Assembly (NCBI GenBank): GCA_022842065.1
Contig: JALHQH010000010.1
Location: forward strand, 124,001-188,000
Origin: Caldilineaceae bacterium
GTDB lineage: Bacteria > Chloroflexota > Anaerolineae > Caldilineales > Caldilineaceae
Direction of reading: 5' to 3'
Length of the DNA stretch: 64,000 nt
Below, piece by piece: positions 27,267 through 35,008 of this stretch. Position 1 is the stretch's first letter; each line of letters opens with the position of its first letter. The translations under genes and the position numbers were made by a program. The notes beneath the pieces were generated by a model. The model did not search any database, was not told the DNA's origin, and saw nothing but the letters and a program-made list of their open reading frames with translations.

Positions 27267-27289
27267 GCCAACCTGTACTCCTCTGCCGC

Positions 27290-27318
27290 TTGACATTTCC
27301 TGCTCGATATTGGATACT
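27290..27318 (+). promoter_or_regulatory. Candidate sigma-70 promoter for the TPR gene
   Basis: TTGACA at 27290-27295 is followed after 17 bases by GATACT at 27313-27318. The -35 is perfect and the -10 matches four of six. It lies just after the serine hydrolase stop and about 130 bases before the TPR gene. Confidence 0.45.
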
Positions 27319-27445
27319 GTCAGCTTGTGACTGAAAGTACAAACCGCGCGCCCAACAACATTTGGCTCTGGCACAGCTGAGCAGTGCCGGCCCACGTAAG
27401 TGAGTCGGTTTATGTTCATCTATGCCCAACCGCAGTATAGGTCGT

Positions 27446-28246
27446 ATGCCTACAACCATTCTGGCGGACTGGAGTGTCGCCATCGAAGAGTGCCTGGAGA
27501 CAAACAGGCCAGCCGAAGCCGCCGCGCTCGCCCAAGTCGTGTTGCGCAAGTTACCGCGCCATCTGCCGACCTATCAACGGCTATTGCAGGCGGCGTGGCA
27601 GTTACGGCGTTGGGACGAAGGGGAAGAATGGGGTAGGCGGCTGTTGCGTGCTGACCCTGGCAATGCATTGGCCTGGCGGGCGCTGGCCATGGCCGCGGAA
27701 CAACGGGAACAGCGCAGTGAAGCCCACGCGATCTGGCAGCGTGCCCTGGAAGCAGCGCCTTATGCCCCCGAGCTGCGCGCCGGCTTGGTGCGGACAAGCT
27801 TGCGACCTTTGGGCGAAGCAGCACCGGTCATGGCTGATGCACCACCGGTGGTGTTAAACCTGGCCTGTTTGGCCACGCTCTATTTGCGCGGCTTACATTG
27901 GGAACGGGCCATCGATACGTACCGCCTATTGTTAGAAGCAGATGGGCGACGGGTTGATTTTCAAGTCGGGTTGATGGCTGCCCTTTGGCAACAGCGGGCA
28001 CGCCAGGCAGCGTTTCAGTTGGCGCAGCAGTTGACCACCGCGCATCCCCACCTGTTGATCGCGTGGGTAGTGTTAGGTACCCTGGGCGATGCCGATGACC
28101 GGGCACTGGCACAAAACCCGATTGCAACAATGGATCCAGATGGGGATTTTGTCAGCAGTTGGTTTGGCGCGCATTATGAAGCGCCAGCGGCGACACTTCA
28201 TGTTTCCGAAGCGGAAGCGGTGCTCGTCCAAAAGTATATGCAGTAA
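27446..28246 (+). CDS. Tetratricopeptide-repeat protein
   Basis: The protein of about 266 residues consists of TPR-like helix pairs: AEAAALAQVVLRKLPRHLP, WDEGEEWGRRLLRADPGNAL and SEAHAIWQRALEAAPYAPEL, then WERAIDTYRLLLEADGRRVD. TPRs form scaffolds for protein-protein contact. No enzymatic domain or membrane segment is seen. The last 40 residues (SSWFGAHYEAPAATLHVS) do not look like TPR and may be the beginning of a domain that stops early. ATG 27446 follows AGG closely; ATG 27422 is an alternative. A MITE-like element begins 4 bases after the stop. Confidence 0.75.
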   Translation: MPTTILADWSVAIEECLETNRPAEAAALAQVVLRKLPRHLPTYQRLLQAAWQLRRWDEGEEWGRRLLRADPGNALAWRALAMAAEQREQRSEAHAIWQRALEAAPYAPELRAGLVRTSLRPLGEAAPVMADAPPVVLNLACLATLYLRGLHWERAIDTYRLLLEADGRRVDFQVGLMAALWQQRARQAAFQLAQQLTTAHPHLLIAWVVLGTLGDADDRALAQNPIATMDPDGDFVSSWFGAHYEAPAATLHVSEAEAVLVQKYMQ

Positions 28247-28250
28247 ATTA

Positions 28251-28357
28251 AAAACAAAAGCAATGGCTCATCTGTGAAAAGTGTGAAAACTGATAATTTA
28301 CCTGACGGAAGTAATTGGGTTTTCACACTTTCGGCTGATGAGCAAAACAAAAGCAAT
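28251..28357. mobile_element. MITE-like inverted-repeat element flanked by direct repeats
   Basis: A 79-base core (28265-28343) has near-perfect 25-base terminal inverted repeats (28266-28290 and 28319-28343, 21 of 25 matching). It is bracketed by identical 14-base direct repeats AAAACAAAAGCAAT at 28251-28264 and 28344-28357. This is the layout of a small non-autonomous insertion with target duplication, though 14 bases is long for common families. It could also act as a terminator between the TPR gene and ndk. Confidence 0.55.
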
Positions 28358-28373
28358 CGAATAGGAGCAAACT

Positions 28374-28820
28374 GTGGAAAAGACTTTTATTATTTTAAAA
28401 CCAGATGCCGTGCAACGTGGTCTGGTGGGCGAGATCATTGGCCGCTTTGAACGGCGCGGCTTGAAGCTCAAGGCCATGAAGTTTATGCAAGTCAGCGATG
28501 AGTTGGCCCGCAAGCACTATGCCGTCCATGCCGAGCGCCCCTTCTTTGGCGGGTTGATCCAATACATCACCAGCGCGCCGGTGGTCACCTTGGTGCTGGA
28601 AGGCAGCAATGCGATTGCCGTCGTCCGCAGCATGGTCGGTGCCACCCGCCCCTACGAAGCCGCGCCCGGCACCATCCGCGCCGACTTCGGCCTGGAAGTT
28701 GGGCGCAATCTGATTCACGCCAGCGATGGCCCGGATACGGCAAAAGATGAAATTGCACTGTGGTTCGGTGCTGAGTTGGTTGATTGGCAACGGGCGAACG
28801 ACCCCTGGATTTACGAGTAA
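28374..28820 (+). CDS. ndk: Nucleoside diphosphate kinase
   Basis: The enzyme balances nucleotide pools by passing the gamma-phosphate of ATP to NDPs through a phosphohistidine. The 148-residue length is normal. Signatures seen are TFIILKPDAVQRGLVGEIIGRFE, PFFGGLIQYITS, ATRPYEAAPGTIRADFG and NLIHASDGPDTAKDEI, whose His is the phosphorylated residue. The start is GTG, supported by AGGAG 6 bases upstream. It is followed by a strong hairpin, so it is probably monocistronic. Confidence 0.95.
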   Translation: MEKTFIILKPDAVQRGLVGEIIGRFERRGLKLKAMKFMQVSDELARKHYAVHAERPFFGGLIQYITSAPVVTLVLEGSNAIAVVRSMVGATRPYEAAPGTIRADFGLEVGRNLIHASDGPDTAKDEIALWFGAELVDWQRANDPWIYE

Positions 28821-28826
28821 AACGTG

Positions 28827-28881
28827 ATGCGTAAAACGTGATGCGTGGCCAGTCATTGACCGCTTGCGCATCACGTTTTAC
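28827..28881. terminator. Hairpin downstream of ndk
   Basis: A 15-base perfect stem (GTAAAACGTGATGCG at 28831-28845 with 28867-28881) has a 21-base loop. The arms belong to a partly duplicated GTGATGCGTAAAAC motif, so more than one pairing register is possible. A weak T-rich stretch lies inside the right arm. Confidence 0.5.
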
Positions 28882-28934
28882 GTTTTACGCATTAGTACGC
28901 CAACCGACGCTGTACAACGAGATACGACTAGCTT

Positions 28935-29801
28935 ATGTCCGCGCCGCCACAGACCGAAATTGATCTCTATGCAGCCGCCAATGTGCTGTTGGCCCATACA
29001 CCCAATCCGGTTAACTATCCGGTGGAGTTGCATGTGCAAACGCTTGGCGGCTTTCGCGTCTGGCGCAACGGCGAGGAAATCAACACCACGGCGTGGGGAC
29101 GCGAGAAGGCAATTCACCTCTTTCAGTTTTTCATCACCATGCGCCGCCAATATGTCCACAAAGAGCAGATCATGGATCGCCTTTGGCCGGATCTGGATCT
29201 GGATAAGGGGGATCGGGATTTTAAGGTGGCGCTCAACTCGATCAACAAGGCCCTGGAGCCGGAACGCGAGCCGCGCAGTGAACCGCGCTTTGTCAAACGC
29301 TACGGCCTCGCCTATGGCATTGACTTTGAACATCTCTGGCTCGATACGGAGATCATGGAGCGGCTGATCGCGACCGCCAATCATTACACGGCGGAAACAC
29401 CCCCTGATCTGGTGCGCGCCTGTGCCTGTTATGATGCGGCCGTTAAGCTTTATCATGGTGATTACCTGCCCGAGCGCCGCTATGAAGATTGGACCAGCGC
29501 CGAGCGGGAACGGCTGCAACTGTTGGCCCTCAACGCGATGACCGTTCTAGGCGAATTGTTGATTAAGGAAGCGCCGCTGGAAAGTTTACGCCTGACCCAG
29601 CGGGTGCTAGCTGTTGATCCCGTTTGGGAAGATGCCTACCGCATCCAAATGCGCGCCTTTGTAGCGCAACGCAATCGACCGCTTGCCCTGCGCACCTATG
29701 AACGTTGTGTCACTGTCCTCTCCGAAGAATTTGGCGTCGATCCGTTACCTGAAACCAAAGCGCTGTATGAACAGATTTTGCGTGACAAAATTTTGGGCTA
29801 A
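28935..29801 (+). CDS. SARP-type transcriptional regulator (winged helix + BTAD)
   Basis: The 288-residue protein has an N-terminal OmpR-like winged helix (VQTLGGFRVWRNGEEI ... KAIHLFQFFI ... MDRLWPD). It is followed by a bacterial transcriptional activator domain made of TPR-like helices (RACACYDAAVKLYHGDYL, EDAYRIQMRAFVAQRNR, ALRTYERCVTVLSEEFGVDPLPET). SARP proteins bind direct repeats and recruit RNA polymerase, often for specialised metabolism. No NB-ARC or TPR sensor extension is fused. Targets are not visible; no neighbouring biosynthetic cluster is present. Confidence 0.9.
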   Translation: MSAPPQTEIDLYAAANVLLAHTPNPVNYPVELHVQTLGGFRVWRNGEEINTTAWGREKAIHLFQFFITMRRQYVHKEQIMDRLWPDLDLDKGDRDFKVALNSINKALEPEREPRSEPRFVKRYGLAYGIDFEHLWLDTEIMERLIATANHYTAETPPDLVRACACYDAAVKLYHGDYLPERRYEDWTSAERERLQLLALNAMTVLGELLIKEAPLESLRLTQRVLAVDPVWEDAYRIQMRAFVAQRNRPLALRTYERCVTVLSEEFGVDPLPETKALYEQILRDKILG

Positions 29802-29810
29802 TTAGCTGAC

Positions 29811-29942
29811 CCGCAGGTTGAAACCTGCGGCTACCAGCTGCCGTCACTCCGTGACTCGATCCGCGCGGTGGGCTACCTGTTAAACTTGCAAAACTTAGCC
29901 ACGGAGTGGCGGCAGCAGGTAGACCAGCCTTTTAAGGCTGGT
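29811..29942. repeat. Dispersed repeat region with three hairpins
   Basis: Three hairpins follow one another: CCGCAGGTTGAAACCTGCGG (29811-29830), a long-range pairing of CGTCACTCCGTGAC with GCCACGGAGTGGCG, and ACCAGCCTTTTAAGGCTGGT (29923-29942). The block 29896-29931 matches 17635-17670. The element fills the gap between the SARP gene and the next gene and encodes nothing recognisable. Confidence 0.65.
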
Positions 29943-30064
29943 ATCTAGTACTGCAACTGTGCTGTAATTTAGCGCCTCTAAAATGTGCTTGTGACTCCAC
30001 ACTGCTCCATCAGTTCGATACACTGCTCGCTTTGAAAACTTATACTCGCCAAGGAAGAATTGCC

Positions 30065-30670
30065 ATGAAGGGTCAACGGGATACGGCTTCGTTTGTGTTG
30101 CGCTTTACGCAAGACCTGTGGAAGGATGATGTTGGCGACCCGCGCGTTGAGTGGCGCGGCCACATCCGTCGCGTCCAGGATGGCGAAGAATTGCGTTTCA
30201 CCGATATCACCGAGGCGATGACCTTTATCCAGAACTCGTTGCTTGATGTGACGATGAACGCGGTGCCCAAGGAAGATAAGAATTATCGCGAAAAGGCAAT
30301 GCGCGAAAGCTTAAAACTGTGGGAAAAATTTGCCGAGAGTTATACAACCCTCTTTATGGAGGCGATGCAGCGCTCGGTAAAACAATCTGAGGTCTTTCAA
30401 AAGCAGGTGAGTGAAGCGGTGGAACAAGCGATGAAGCCGTGGTGGTTGATGGGGCTGCCCATGCCAACCGCAGCGGCACGGACGGAGCCAGTTAGCGCGC
30501 CACCGCCCCAACCCACAACGAGTACAACTGAAGTACAACTGTTGCAGACCCTGGCCGCGCTCCAATCACAGATTCAACAACTCAACGACAAGGTTGATCA
30601 ATTGGAAACGCAGAGCCCTGCACGTCCAGCCGAAACCAGACGGACGCGCAAGGCCACCGAACAGGGGTAA
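30065..30670 (+). CDS. Coiled-coil/phasin-like hypothetical protein
   Basis: The 201-residue soluble protein has an N-terminal region of about 60 residues (FVLRFTQDLWKDDVGDPRVEWRG). A long amphipathic helical section follows (KLWEKFAESYTTLFMEAMQR), then a Pro/Thr-rich hinge, a C-terminal coiled coil (QIQQLNDKVDQLE) and a basic tail (RRTRKA). The helix-hinge-coil order recalls phasins and polyhydroxyalkanoate granule proteins, but no synthase is nearby, so this is tentative. ATG 30065 follows AAGGAAG. It converges on the CcmI-like gene. Confidence 0.65.
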   Translation: MKGQRDTASFVLRFTQDLWKDDVGDPRVEWRGHIRRVQDGEELRFTDITEAMTFIQNSLLDVTMNAVPKEDKNYREKAMRESLKLWEKFAESYTTLFMEAMQRSVKQSEVFQKQVSEAVEQAMKPWWLMGLPMPTAAARTEPVSAPPPQPTTSTTEVQLLQTLAALQSQIQQLNDKVDQLETQSPARPAETRRTRKATEQG

Positions 30671-30702
30671 AGGCTAACCGTGCCAGCCAAAAGTCACCGC
30701 GG

Positions 30703-31239
30703 CTAAGAGATCCCATCCGCCACAGGTGCTAATGGGGTCACCGGCGCACCGCAATTCCCACAAAACTTAAAACCCGCCTGTAATCGGATGCCACATTCCG
30801 TGCAGAAGAGCGCTGTCGCCCCATCACCGGCGCTTGTGGCAAGCGTAGCAGCGGCCACCGGTGCGGATGCCACCGGTTTTGTTGCCCCATTACGCCCCGT
30901 GAGTACGCGCCGCTGTTTCGCAATTTCAGCCTCAACCGCCTCATCCAGCGCACTAATCTGCGGCGTAACCTTCTCAATTTGCCCGATTAACGCCACGGCT
31001 TGCCGGCTTAATCGCTCATAAAAACGGGTGTAATCTTCCTCGCTCAGCTTGCCAACCTGGTGATCGAATTCAAGATCCTTGAGCGCACGCAGGGTACTAT
31101 CTTTGCGCGCTAACAGTTCCATGAGCCGATCATCTTCAACCAACAAGGCTGGCGGTTGCTGGGCCAGCAGTGGCCAAAGCACATACGCCAGGGCGGCCAA
31201 GGAGAGCAACAGTGCGAGGAGCAGTGTAATCCACAGCAT
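30703..31239 (-). CDS. CcmI-like membrane protein with C-terminal zinc ribbon
   Basis: An N-terminal transmembrane helix is followed by a cytoplasmic helix pair (KDSTLRALKDLEFDHQVGKL, EDYTRFYERLSRQA) like that of the CcmI cytochrome c biogenesis subunit. A linker then leads to a zinc ribbon (CTECGIRL ... CGNCGAPV). The 178-residue protein ends the ccmH-ccmG-ccmF series on the same strand, supporting a role in presenting apocytochrome c to the CcmF/H heme lyase. Fusion to a zinc ribbon is unusual. A perfect 22-bp hairpin separates it from ccmF. Confidence 0.75.
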   Translation of the reverse strand: MLWITLLLALLLSLAALAYVLWPLLAQQPPALLVEDDRLMELLARKDSTLRALKDLEFDHQVGKLSEEDYTRFYERLSRQAVALIGQIEKVTPQISALDEAVEAEIAKQRRVLTGRNGATKPVASAPVAAATLATSAGDGATALFCTECGIRLQAGFKFCGNCGAPVTPLAPVADGIS

Positions 31240-31259
31240 AAATCGATTCCATTCTTAGA

Positions 31260-31323
31260 TTGTAACGGCGAACCTCATCTCCAAGTTGGAGAAGGGATTT
31301 AGAGATGAGGTTCGCCGTTACAA
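31260..31323. terminator. Perfect 22-bp hairpin between ccmF and the CcmI-like gene
   Basis: Arms 31260-31281 and 31302-31323 are exact reverse complements (outermost TTGTAACGGCGAACC) with a 20-base loop. No T-run follows on the minus strand, so termination, attenuation or mRNA protection are all possible. Confidence 0.55.
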
Positions 31324-31329
31324 AGTTGT

Positions 31330-33327
31330 TTAGTCGGCACCAGCAGGCACATAGAGTTCCTGTGTCGCGTGCTGTGTACGCGGGGCCGGGTGTGGCCAAA
31401 TCGCTAGCAACACGCCAAGGACCAGGACAATGCCACCCACCCACATCCACATAGTCAATGGATTGACATAGATCGTAAAGGTCGCGGTCTCACCACCATC
31501 CTCCCAGCCATTGAGCACGACGTAGACATCCTCAATCGGGGTCATGCGCAGGCCAACTTCACTGGTGGGCATATCCGGATTTTTGTCATAGATGTTACGT
31601 TGGGGTAAAACAGAACTCAGCTCTTTGTCCGTTTCGGCATCAAAGACAATCAGGCGGGCACCAATGCGCATATGGTTGCCCTCGCGTTCCGATTCCAGCC
31701 CGGTGTAAACCAGCGAATAGCCGCTGAGTTCCACATTTTCACCACGCGCCAGGGTCACATTGGTCGTGCTCTGGAAAAACTCATTGCCTAGCACCGCGAC
31801 GCCGATAAAGACAATACCCAAGTGAACGATATAGCCACCATAGCGCCGGCCATTACGCCGCAGCAGTTGGAACATCGCCACCGGCAGCGCTTCTTCATTA
31901 TGTTTGCGGCGGGCGTTAATCCCCCGAATATATTCCTGCACAATGGTCGCCGTGACAAACGCACAGATCGCCATGCCGATAATCGGATAGATATTGCGGC
32001 TGAAGAGCGTGGTGAAGCCAGCAATGACAAGGGCCGCCACCGCCGGCCAAGTGAATTGGCGGCGCAACAATCCAAGGCTGGTAAAACGCCACCCCAAGAG
32101 TGGCCCCACGCCCATCAACAAGACCAGGAGTAGGAAGAGCGGCCCCACGACTTTATCAAACCAGGGTTTGGCCACCGAAATGCGATCACCGGTGAGGATC
32201 TCGCTAAACATGGGGAAGAAAGTACCCCACAAGACGGCAAAGGTGATGCCCGTAAAGAGCCAGTTGTTGGCCAGGAAGGCAGATTCACGGCTAACCACAC
32301 CATCGATCTGATGTTCCCCATGCAAAAGCGGCATACGGGTATAGAGTAGCCAGAGGAAGCCAATCAGCATTAAGCTGAGATAGACCAAGAAATAAGGGCC
32401 GACATCACTACGCGCAAAGCTGTGGACGCTATCCAAGATGCCGCTGCGGGTGGTAAAGGTCCCCAGAATCACCAAAAAGTAGGTGGCACAGATCAGGGTT
32501 ACATTCCAGATTTTGAGAATACCCCGTTGCTCTTGGATGATGACACTGTGTAAAAAGGCGGTGCCGGTGAGCCAGGGCAAAAAGCTGGCATTCTCCACCG
32601 GATCCCAGGCCCAATAGCCACCCCAGCCCAGTTCCATATAGGCCCATTGGCTACCCATAATAATCCCGGCGGAAAGAAACATCCAGGGGATCAAGGTCCA
32701 GCGGCGCACCACGCGCGCCCAATCCGTGTCAAGTCGCTTGCTCAGCAAGGCACCCACCGCAAAGGCAAAGGGAACAGCCATCCCCACATAGCCCAAATAG
32801 AGCATAACCGGGTGGATGACCATCCAGTAATTTTGGAGTAAGGGGTTAAGACCTTGACCATCCTCAGGCACAAAGGCCACCATGCGGAAAGGATTGGCGG
32901 CAAAGACCAGGAGGGTTAAAAAGAAGAGCGAAGAGCTCAGCAAGGCCGCATAGACATAGGGCATAATCGTGTTCATTTTGCCCCGGAAGGAGAGAATCGC
33001 CACCACGCTGAAGATCGAGAGCAGAAAGTTCCAGAAGAGCAGGCTCCCCTGTTGACCACCCCAGATGACGGCAAATTTGTAGATGGTCGGCAGTGAACGC
33101 TCCGAATGATTCCAGACATAAACAAGCTGAAATTTATCAGTGAGAATGCCGTACCAAAGAATGACGGAGGCGATTGTGACCAACGCAGCGACCGCCAGCA
33201 CACTGTTAAAGCTGCTCTGCGTCAGCCGCCCGTTACGGCGCTGACCGCCGAGAAAACCGGTCACAATCCCAAAGATCGAAAGTAACAGTGCGGTAATGAG
33301 AATTAAATAGCCTACGTTAAAGATCAT
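31330..33327 (-). CDS. ccmF: Cytochrome c heme lyase subunit CcmF
   Basis: The 665-residue polytopic protein has about fourteen membrane segments. It shows the heme-handling signature [18 protein letters not shown], conserved His residues around it (SLFFW/FHSV) and a large C-terminal extracytoplasmic loop ([17 protein letters not shown]) typical of CcmF/NrfE. It receives heme from CcmE and attaches it to CXXCH motifs with CcmH. CcmA-E are not in the window. Its neighbours encode CcmG, CcmH and many c-type cytochromes needing maturation. Confidence 0.93.
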   Translation of the reverse strand: MIFNVGYLILITALLLSIFGIVTGFLGGQRRNGRLTQSSFNSVLAVAALVTIASVILWYGILTDKFQLVYVWNHSERSLPTIYKFAVIWGGQQGSLLFWNFLLSIFSVVAILSFRGKMNTIMPYVYAALLSSSLFFLTLLVFAANPFRMVAFVPEDGQGLNPLLQNYWMVIHPVMLYLGYVGMAVPFAFAVGALLSKRLDTDWARVVRRWTLIPWMFLSAGIIMGSQWAYMELGWGGYWAWDPVENASFLPWLTGTAFLHSVIIQEQRGILKIWNVTLICATYFLVILGTFTTRSGILDSVHSFARSDVGPYFLVYLSLMLIGFLWLLYTRMPLLHGEHQIDGVVSRESAFLANNWLFTGITFAVLWGTFFPMFSEILTGDRISVAKPWFDKVVGPLFLLLVLLMGVGPLLGWRFTSLGLLRRQFTWPAVAALVIAGFTTLFSRNIYPIIGMAICAFVTATIVQEYIRGINARRKHNEEALPVAMFQLLRRNGRRYGGYIVHLGIVFIGVAVLGNEFFQSTTNVTLARGENVELSGYSLVYTGLESEREGNHMRIGARLIVFDAETDKELSSVLPQRNIYDKNPDMPTSEVGLRMTPIEDVYVVLNGWEDGGETATFTIYVNPLTMWMWVGGIVLVLGVLLAIWPHPAPRTQHATQELYVPAGAD

Positions 33328-33393
33328 CGGATGCTCTCTTTTTCATTAACCAACGATACGCAAAGTAATAGCAGAGAAGTGACGCCTAAAAGA

Positions 33394-34002
33394 TTAGGGC
33401 CGAATCTTGGACAAGCCCTGCTCCATTTGCCCTTGATTGACAATCGGCCCAATCACCATATAGGCGATCTTACCTTCCGCATTGATAAAGAAGGTTTCCG
33501 GCACCCCTTTGATCCCATAATCGCGGGCGGCTTTACTTTTTAGATCAGGACCATTGGGATAAGAAACCCGGAACTCTTCGAGGTAGGCTTTGGCAGCCGG
33601 TTCCTGATCCAGATAGTCCAGACCAAGAAAAACAATGCCATTCGCTTGTTCTTTTTGCCAAGTCTGCTCCAATAGGACAGCCTCTTCGCGACAGGGATCA
33701 CACCAGCTGGCCCAAAAGTTGAGTACGACCCCTTTGCCGCGCAGATCGGCTAGCGCAATCGTTTCCCCTTCAAACGTGGTAAAAGTAAAGGGGGGTGCTT
33801 CACCGGCCGCCCGTTGCTCAGAGGCATTTGTCTGCCAGAGGCGCACCCCCAGCAACACAATAAAGAGCAAAGGCACCGCAATAAAAATTCCCTGCCAGAT
33901 GCGTACAGAACGGGCGTGGGCCTGTGCCTTGGTTTGGGCCTCGACGCTGCTCTCTTCGTTGCCAGTTACGCCTTGCCCAGCAACATCGGTCAATTCGGTC
34001 AT
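33394..34002 (-). CDS. ccmG: Thioredoxin-like apocytochrome reductase CcmG/ResA
   Basis: The 202-residue protein has one N-terminal membrane anchor ([18 protein letters not shown]) and a TlpA/ResA thioredoxin fold with active site [14 protein letters not shown] cis-Pro segment ([13 protein letters not shown]) closes the active site. It reduces the disulfide of apocytochrome CXXCH before heme ligation. ATG 34002 overlaps the ccmH stop by 3-4 bases, so translation is coupled. ccmF follows after 66 bases. Confidence 0.9.
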   Translation of the reverse strand: MTELTDVAGQGVTGNEESSVEAQTKAQAHARSVRIWQGIFIAVPLLFIVLLGVRLWQTNASEQRAAGEAPPFTFTTFEGETIALADLRGKGVVLNFWASWCDPCREEAVLLEQTWQKEQANGIVFLGLDYLDQEPAAKAYLEEFRVSYPNGPDLKSKAARDYGIKGVPETFFINAEGKIAYMVIGPIVNQGQMEQGLSKIRP

Positions 34003-34556
34003 AAGCGTTTTAACTCCTCTGCCAATTTGCGTTCGTCCTCAGCCGACAGCGTGGGATTGGCGGCTGCTTGCGCAACCGATAGCGCAGTGGGGCGCGCCAT
34101 CCGTCGCACGGTCGTCCACAAAAAGTAGCCACCAGCACCCAACGCAACAAAGGGCAATAACCACGCCAGCCAGTTAAAACCTTCCAACGGTGGTTCGCCA
34201 AGCACCTGCGGACCATATTGGGCCACAAAATAGTCCCGGATCGAATCCGTATTCTCCCCCTCATCGAGCTTGATCGCAATGACTTCTTTCATCTGCTCAC
34301 AAGCCTTCAGTTCACAGGCATCCAAGCGCACACCACTACACAGTGGACACCAGAGTTCGCGTGCGACTACATTGATCTCATCCGCGCTGATGTTAGTAGG
34401 GGCAGTGGGGGTAGTCTCAGTCGTCTGTGCAAAGGCCGCAGTTGTCGCGATGAGTACACCCAGGCAAACAAAGAGCAGGATGGCAACGAAACGATAAGCC
34501 CCCCCATAAAATGCAACCCAGTGATCAGCAACCTGATGCGCGCTATGTCTACCCAT
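33999..34556 (-). CDS. ccmH: Cytochrome c biogenesis protein CcmH
   Basis: The protein carries a signal sequence/membrane helix ([21 protein letters not shown]), then the family motif [16 protein letters not shown] in place of LRCxxC. The helical region ([19 protein letters not shown]) and [16 protein letters not shown] are typical, and a second helix ([17 protein letters not shown]) anchors the C terminus. CcmH supports thiol exchange with CcmG during heme attachment. It is the first gene of the maturation operon; its start is inferred from the hydrophobic leader. Confidence 0.92.
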   Translation of the reverse strand: MGRHSAHQVADHWVAFYGGAYRFVAILLFVCLGVLIATTAAFAQTTETTPTAPTNISADEINVVARELWCPLCSGVRLDACELKACEQMKEVIAIKLDEGENTDSIRDYFVAQYGPQVLGEPPLEGFNWLAWLLPFVALGAGGYFLWTTVRRMARPTALSVAQAAANPTLSAEDERKLAEELKRL

Positions 34557-34713
34557 GTCGTTCTTTCCTCATTCCAAAAATGCATAACTTGAAAATTAGC
34601 CGACCAGAGCCGATTACTGGCCCCCAAACACTATTTTTCAATGCGGTCACTACTCAGCACCCCCTCCTAACCTCCCCCTGTTAAGGGGAGAAACAGTTAC
34701 ATCGTCAATGGTT

Positions 34714-34763
34714 CCCTCCCCAAGCTGGGGAGGGTTAGGGAGGGGTAAGTAGTTACTCAATGC
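34714..34763. repeat. Dispersed repeat, copy 2
   Basis: Second copy of the block at 25761-25810, with the same CTCCCCAAGCTGGGGAG hairpin and GTAGTTACTCAA tail, about 46 of 50 bases identical. It lies in the 452-base gap 34557-35008, which holds no gene; the rest of the gap is C-rich remnants and a terminator near the decaheme gene. Confidence 0.7.
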
Positions 34764-34924
34764 GAACGCAATTTATTCGTTCAATCCAAATACTCAATTT
34801 CCATTATAGCACAGTACGCTGGGGATAGCGTAACTTTTGGGTCAGATTGCTTGACAGGGAAAAACTAAGCGTTCCAGAGGGGAAACAGATTTGCTCACCC
34901 ACAAAAGATGAGAGTTTGGTGAGT

Positions 34925-34960
34925 ATAAAGAGACCAGGCGCGTCCACCTGGTCTCTTTAT
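34925..34960 (-). terminator. Terminator of the decaheme cytochrome gene
   Basis: A perfect 14-bp stem (ATAAAGAGACCAGG / CCTGGTCTCTTTAT) with an 8-base loop begins 48 bases after the stop codon at 35009. The T-rich right arm serves as a weak run on either strand. Confidence 0.6.
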
Positions 34961-35008
34961 CTACCAGATTACAAAATCCAAACGTCCATCAGACTTATCA
35001 TACGCAGC

